Source: Aculops lycopersici
Taxonomy: Eukaryota > Arthropoda > Arachnida > Trombidiformes > Eriophyidae
Direction: 5' to 3'
DNA length: 64,000 nucleotides
NCBI GenBank assembly: GCA_015350385.1
Contig: WNKI01000001.1
Span: forward strand, 11,547,338-11,611,337
The position numbers were made by a program, and so were the translations under genes. Shown piece after piece: positions 60,035-64,000 of the stretch. The notes beneath the pieces are model-generated. The model was not told the origin of the DNA. It saw only the letters and a list, made by a program, of their open reading frames with translations, and made no database searches. The stretch's first letter is position 1. Every line of letters begins with the position of its first letter.

Positions 60035-60781
60035 CTAGTCCCGGGGTCCAGAGTTCCATCTATTGGTTATACTCTTTCCATTCTTCGTATTGCAGTGGTG
60101 GTCCACAAATCGATACCACATTATCTCGAATTGCCGCTTGAAAGGGTCTACGAGGGACTGGTCTGTTGTCACAATTACTGCTTCATAGTTGCTGACTACA
60201 GCTTTATTGGTCCAATTGAAACTACCTGAGAGGAGCGTCTTGCCATCGACTATTACAAATTTGTGGTGCATGAGAGCACCGACTCCTTTTTTGTTGGATT
60301 TGATCTCGATTCCAGCTTTGCCGAGACTCTCGAGTTGACTACAGAAAGCTTCGTCTTCGGTCGAGTCAGTTATTATGCGAATCTTGACGCCTAGTTCCTT
60401 GAGATCCTTTAGAATATTAGATAAGATTGGTTGTGTGAATAGATAGATACATAAATCGACGGAGTATTTGGCTCTAGCCAGGTGCTTTAGAAATTCAATC
60501 AATGATGAAGGACTCTCGTAGGGCCTACCGTGCAATCTGCGGCATGAAGGGTTCATGCAACCTTCATCTGATGGATACCTCAAGGATGACATGTTGATCT
60601 TTGTACATGGAAACTCTGAGTCTGGGAAGAACAGGACATCGTTAACGACTTCAATAGCCTCCTCCCTCTTGGGTAACTCCTCTTTCTCCCCGCGACGATT
60701 GTAGTATCGTATAGCTTTCACAAGTAGACCAAAACCGAGGGTCGCACCCAACAGTCGGGTAATTAGTCTTTGAGCAAGCAT
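60035..60781 (-). CDS. zuc: Mitochondrial cardiolipin hydrolase / piRNA nuclease (Zucchini, PLD6)
   Basis: 248 residues, the usual length of this single-HKD phospholipase D. The N-terminal hydrophobic helix (LLGATLGFGLLVKAI, 10-24) is the mitochondrial outer-membrane anchor. A small zinc-binding segment follows (EGCMNPSCRRLHGRP, about 73-87). The catalytic motif is HHKFVIVD (H172-x-K174-x4-D179), then GSFNWTNKAVVSNYE. Zucchini acts as a dimer on the mitochondrial surface and cuts piRNA precursors to set primary piRNA 5' ends. The start ATG (60781) lies inside the end of the upstream same-strand frame, overlapping it by 19 bases. An intact zuc implies a working piRNA pathway in this organism. 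Confidence 0.93.
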   Translation of the reverse strand: MLAQRLITRLLGATLGFGLLVKAIRYYNRRGEKEELPKREEAIEVVNDVLFFPDSEFPCTKINMSSLRYPSDEGCMNPSCRRLHGRPYESPSSLIEFLKHLARAKYSVDLCIYLFTQPILSNILKDLKELGVKIRIITDSTEDEAFCSQLESLGKAGIEIKSNKKGVGALMHHKFVIVDGKTLLSGSFNWTNKAVVSNYEAVIVTTDQSLVDPFKRQFEIMWYRFVDHHCNTKNGKSITNRWNSGPRD

Positions 60782-61449
60782 GAGAAGGCTCTTAGTCTAG
60801 AGCTAAACTGAGCAGGTGGAGGTTTTATCTTAGGTGGTGGGGGTAGAGTTGGTTGTGACTTCTGCTTTCTAGCGCTTTTAGTGTTCACTGTTTGGTCCTC
60901 AGCTGATAATCGAGATTTGTTCTCTGATTTGGTCGGTGGTGGTGGTGGTGCAATACTATCGTTTTTTACTTTCACTTTTGCGTTTTGATTGTCAATCTTG
61001 TGGAGTTTGTCTTGAATTTGACGTGGACTATAGAGTTTGTGTCGGGTACTGGACTTGCATTTATCGCAAAATTCGTCACAGAAACATCTAAGGTATTTAC
61101 AATGTTTCCTAGAATTGGAATGATTCAATCTGTTCCTCGAATGCAAACGAATACAACAGGCATTACCACATAGAAGGCAATTTGTATTGTTTTCAGCTAT
61201 CTTCTTGATCCGATTTATACTATCATGATCCGGGTCGTACAAAGAATTGACTCTAATCTGATAGTATCGATTCAGGCCAGTCGATTGCAAGTTTCCCAAT
61301 TTTGTGGAAATCACGTTGCAAGCATCAATGAGGAAATCCCTAGTGCTTGTCCTCAAGTGACCGTCTAGTCGATCTTTGGACACTATTGACTCTTTCTTGA
61401 TCGGTGTCAGTATAGATAAAGATGTAATATGTTCGCCAGGCGATATCAT
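60763..61449 (-). CDS. Cysteine-rich protein with a DM-domain-like zinc finger (divergent)
   Basis: 228 residues from ATG 61449. A basic N-terminal region is followed by a Cys/His cluster: C91-x2-C94, C98, C99, H103, H110, H116, C117-x4-C122-x-C124-x3-C128-x2-C131. The part HCKYLRCFCDEFCDKC resembles the second half of the DM domain of Doublesex/Dmrt factors (C-x4-C-x-C-x2-C), with one extra residue. The first half is spaced differently. The C-terminal third is Pro-rich (APPPPPP, LPPPPKIKPPP) and basic. DM proteins are DNA-binding regulators of sex and development; that role here is only a guess. Its stop overlaps the zuc start, so the two may share an mRNA. It is not a standard DM domain. 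Confidence 0.5.
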   Translation of the reverse strand: MISPGEHITSLSILTPIKKESIVSKDRLDGHLRTSTRDFLIDACNVISTKLGNLQSTGLNRYYQIRVNSLYDPDHDSINRIKKIAENNTNCLLCGNACCIRLHSRNRLNHSNSRKHCKYLRCFCDEFCDKCKSSTRHKLYSPRQIQDKLHKIDNQNAKVKVKNDSIAPPPPPTKSENKSRLSAEDQTVNTKSARKQKSQPTLPPPPKIKPPPAQFSSRLRAFSCLLKD

Positions 61450-61858
61450 AATAATTGATCAACCCGGTAAGCAAACAGACATGGTCCCAAGATTATTTAA
61501 TGTTTGAGTTTCTACGACATAATTATAATAAAAATTTCGAATTGCCTCGAACAGATAAAAATTTCACGTTGTGCCACTGCACAAGTGGCGCATGGGGTGG
61601 GGGATGAAATAATTGTCATGGCCAATTCTCTAGAGAGAGGGAGAGAGAGAGCATCCACTTGCATCAACACATACACACAGAGAGTCGTCGTTGACGAAGT
61701 TTATCCTTCAACAAATATTTTGACCGATGTTAAACCATCAATAACTTGTTAACCTATTCGAATGTATCTATTCACCTGTTGATCGAATATTCGGTCAATC
61801 TTTATATAAATATTAACAAAGTATTAGACCTGAGGTTTCTAGATCAACTGCACAAGTT
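61450..61858. promoter_or_regulatory. Divergent promoter region DM-like/zuc and RNaseK
   Basis: 409 bases, AT-rich, with a GA-rich tract (61629-61650) and the small inverted repeat GCCACT/AGTGGC at about 61575-61591. No TATA box is clear. It must drive the minus-strand DM-like/zuc pair and may drive RNaseK. Confidence 0.4.
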
Positions 61859-62167
61859 ATGGCGCCGACAATACCAAAAGTTTGCGGGGTTAAACGTTCC
61901 ATTTTCTGCACCCTCGTCAGCGTTTGGGCTGTCATAATGCTCGCCATTATGGGATTATTGTTGCAATATAAGAGTATAGCTTTCATTGAGGACATACCTG
62001 TTGAGGAATCAGATCACCGTCTTGGAATAGAAGGATTTTATCAGGAACAAGATCACAAGTATGATATGGCAGCAAACAATTGCTACATTGCAACAGGGAT
62101 GTACGCCGTCACATTTGTTGTCTCAATCTACCATTGGGTAGTTTATCATAAAAGAGGCCTTGTCTAA
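61859..62167 (+). CDS. RNASEK: Ribonuclease kappa (RNaseK, V-ATPase-associated membrane protein)
   Basis: 102 residues, close to the family's 98-101. Two transmembrane helices flank a short loop: FCTLVSVWAVIMLAIMGLLL (about 16-35) and CYIATGMYAVTFVVSIYHW. Between them lies the conserved IEDIP followed by an acidic segment and NNCYIA. RNaseK is a small membrane protein known as an endoribonuclease and as a V-ATPase partner needed in endocytosis. A likely ATTAAA poly(A) signal lies near 62235. It is tandem to NOM1. Confidence 0.92.
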   Translation: MAPTIPKVCGVKRSIFCTLVSVWAVIMLAIMGLLLQYKSIAFIEDIPVEESDHRLGIEGFYQEQDHKYDMAANNCYIATGMYAVTFVVSIYHWVVYHKRGLV

Positions 62168-62642
62168 AAATATTATTGTTGATACTGTGATGTAAATGAC
62201 AACTCAAATTTAAACTTAGTCAAGAATAATTACAATTAAACACTCCCCGGCTTAGTATAAGCTATCACTACAACAGGTGTAAAATCGATCCCAACTGCTA
62301 CGAATCTTACGTAGCATTTATTCCTCTGATGAGTTGTGTCTCGGGACACCTCAGTTTCCCTGTTAACATTCCAAAAAAGCTCTGCCTTTTATGCTCAATT
62401 TGGATACCTCTTCAATGGCCGATCCCCTATGGAGATCCCAGATACATGAATCTGGAAAAGCCACTGCAGAGGCTTCCCCTATTTTCCACCGCTCAAAATA
62501 ATTCGAAATATCTCACAAGCGCGTGTCTCGTGCACATGTTGTATCTGTGATTTTCAAAAACGTGATGCATTTAGGTACCCCAATATCATTGTTATTATAC
62601 TAAACTAACATACTTTTGTAACAGCCTAAATTTTCTCAAAAG
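62168..62642 (+). other. Spacer between RNaseK and NOM1
   Basis: 475 bases with no coding gene. An acceptor-like TTTTGTAACAG lies about 20 bases before the NOM1 start, so a short 5'-UTR intron is possible. Confidence 0.4.
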
Positions 62643-64000
62643 ATGTCCAGTAAAAAGAAGTACGCAAAATCATTCTACGACGATGGACTGGGAGATATAT
62701 TGGAGTTCATTGATGATGAGATATTGATTCACTCAGAGACCAAAAGTTTGAAAGAGAGAAACAAAGGCAAGAAGAGGAAGGATTCGTCCGATGAGCCCGA
62801 CTTCAGTGACGGAGATCAAGAGGAAGATGAGGTTGTACGAAAGAAGTCGAAAAAGTCCAAGATAAAGAGTGAGGTTAAGATTCCGAAGTTATACGGAGAC
62901 AATGTTATAACAGCAGATTCAAAGTACAAACCGCCGAAGAAAGCTCAATTCGAGCTCGAGGATCACGAGGTGAAGGTAGACAAAAAACTGGAGGATAGGG
63001 CTCGTGGACTCATTAATCGACTTGCAGCCCAAACAATGCCATTTGTCTCATCTGAGTTCGAAAAACTATACTCCACAAACTCGAGGGGAGCCGTTAGCAT
63101 GTCTATATTCAAGAACATTGAAACTTCAATCATTAACAAAAATGCTTTGGCCAAGAGGAAGCTTGTAGCCGAGCTGATGCTACTTGTTTCTTTCTTAGAT
63201 CACAAGATAAGTCATAATATCGGCGCCTCCCTTGTCCATCGACTTGTTAGCCAATTTGAAACTCTTTACAAGCAAAAGTTAGAGGATAGCGACAAGAGGT
63301 TAGATAACATTCTCCTTTGCTTGGTAAACCTATACCAAACTGGACTCATCAGTAGCAATATTGTATTTGAGATTACGAAACGCATATGCTCAAGTGACTT
63401 CAAATCGAAGTCAGTGGAGTTGTTGTTGCTTATTATCAAAAGTATCGGATTCCAATTGAGAAGAGACAACCCATCCGCCACGAGGCAGTTTATTATCAGT
63501 GCCCAAGAATGTTGCAAGAAACTCAAGTCGGATACAACTATTGACTCGAGAATAGAGTTCATGATGGAAGCTTTGGGTGCCATCAAGAATAACAACGTAG
63601 GCAAACTAGGAAATTATGGCTGTGATATTGATAAGGACACTATTGAATCAACTATGAAAATTTTGATCAAGAAAAATCGATTACCTGAGAGTTTAAGTGA
63701 TGCTACGTACGAAGAAATACTCAACTCTGCCAACTTTTACCTTCTCGACACAAGGCTCGACGAGACCGAACAGGTTGATGCTAATAAGAACAAAGAGGTT
63801 AAGTCTGCAACCGAAACCAGCAAGCAAGAAAAGAAGATTTGTAAAGCTTTAGGTTTGAGCAAACCGGCAGAGAAGACTATATTTAGTAGCCTCCTTCGAG
63901 TGTCGGACTTTGTTGAGGCCAGCAATATCATTATTGGGTTTGGCCTAAATCATTGCTCTGACGCCATGTTAGTCTGCATACACGTCGCAGTCCATGAGAA
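62643..64000 (+). CDS. NOM1: Nucleolar MIF4G-domain protein 1 (NOM1/Sgd1), 5' part
   Basis: The frame from ATG 62643 is open to the window edge (452 codons, no stop). A basic and acidic, low-complexity N-terminus (about 1-110, KKSKKSKIKSE) is followed by the MIF4G domain (about 115-330): GLINRLAAQTMPFVSSEFEKL, LLCLVNLYQTGLISSNIVF and IEFMMEALGAIKNNNVGKL match NOM1. The start of the MA3 domain follows (TIFSSLLRVSDFVEASNII). NOM1 is a nucleolar factor for 18S rRNA and 40S assembly that can bind eIF4A-type helicases. The rest of MA3 and the C-terminus lie outside. Together with KRR1 it makes two 40S-assembly genes in 10 kb. Confidence 0.92.
   Translation, partial: MSSKKKYAKSFYDDGLGDILEFIDDEILIHSETKSLKERNKGKKRKDSSDEPDFSDGDQEEDEVVRKKSKKSKIKSEVKIPKLYGDNVITADSKYKPPKKAQFELEDHEVKVDKKLEDRARGLINRLAAQTMPFVSSEFEKLYSTNSRGAVSMSIFKNIETSIINKNALAKRKLVAELMLLVSFLDHKISHNIGASLVHRLVSQFETLYKQKLEDSDKRLDNILLCLVNLYQTGLISSNIVFEITKRICSSDFKSKSVELLLLIIKSIGFQLRRDNPSATRQFIISAQECCKKLKSDTTIDSRIEFMMEALGAIKNNNVGKLGNYGCDIDKDTIESTMKILIKKNRLPESLSDATYEEILNSANFYLLDTRLDETEQVDANKNKEVKSATETSKQEKKICKALGLSKPAEKTIFSSLLRVSDFVEASNIIIGFGLNHCSDAMLVCIHVAVHE

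Noticed and set aside
1..64000. CRISPR arrays, tRNA or rRNA genes, bacterial operons
   Set aside because: None seen. Direct repeats are simple microsatellites, no cloverleaf with a typical box B was found by eye, and gene structure is eukaryotic.

Overview
The window looks like nuclear DNA of an invertebrate animal, most likely an arthropod. It carries a Sidestep-family immunoglobulin gene, a Zucchini/MitoPLD piRNA nuclease and a Na+/K+-ATPase beta subunit, and it has arthropod-style splice sites and AATAAA signals. Nearly all recognisable genes on the right side are single open frames without introns, packed a few hundred bases apart. That style fits an intron-poor lineage such as acariform mites, but the exact clade is an inference. 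There is one assembly gap of 20 N at 47596-47615.

Left part (1 to about 42 kb): sparse in genes. I can reconstruct the 5' half of one minus-strand gene of the Sidestep family. Its Ig exons lie at 1698-217 and it runs off the left edge. They join in phase to a signal-peptide exon at 21486-21354 across an intron of about 19.7 kb. Two further possible upstream exons (22458-22228 and 40661-40358) have matching phase and could form an alternative 5' end. The rest holds simple repeats, a few mobile-element-like stretches, several long palindromes, and an unusual excess of the ETS-type octamer CCGGAAGT/ACTTCCGG (20 copies by hand count, none seen in the gene-dense half).

Right part (42 to 64 kb): gene-dense. 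In order: a short Integrator subunit 1-like gene (+), an ABCG transporter (-), a Na+/K+-ATPase beta subunit (-), a small secreted protein of unknown function (+), the ribosome-assembly factor KRR1 (-), eIF3e (+), a CDK1/2-type kinase (-), phosphoacetylglucosamine mutase PGM3/AGM1 (+), a broken APS-kinase (PAPS synthase) relic with two hairpins, Zucchini/PLD6 (-) overlapped by a cysteine-rich DM-domain-like frame (-), ribonuclease kappa (+), and the 5' part of NOM1 (+, cut by the right edge). Genes sit in convergent pairs with about 100 bp between them (INTS1-like/ABCG, secreted/KRR1, eIF3e/CDK) and in divergent pairs sharing promoters (KRR1/eIF3e, CDK/PGM3, DM-like/RNaseK).

Most of these are unrelated housekeeping genes (translation, ribosome assembly, hexosamine synthesis, cell cycle, ion transport). 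The points most worth a second look are the shortened INTS1-like protein, the 19-base overlap between the DM-like frame and Zucchini, the hairpins beside the APS-kinase relic, the divergent CDK, and the ETS-motif-rich regulatory landscape around the sidestep-like gene.
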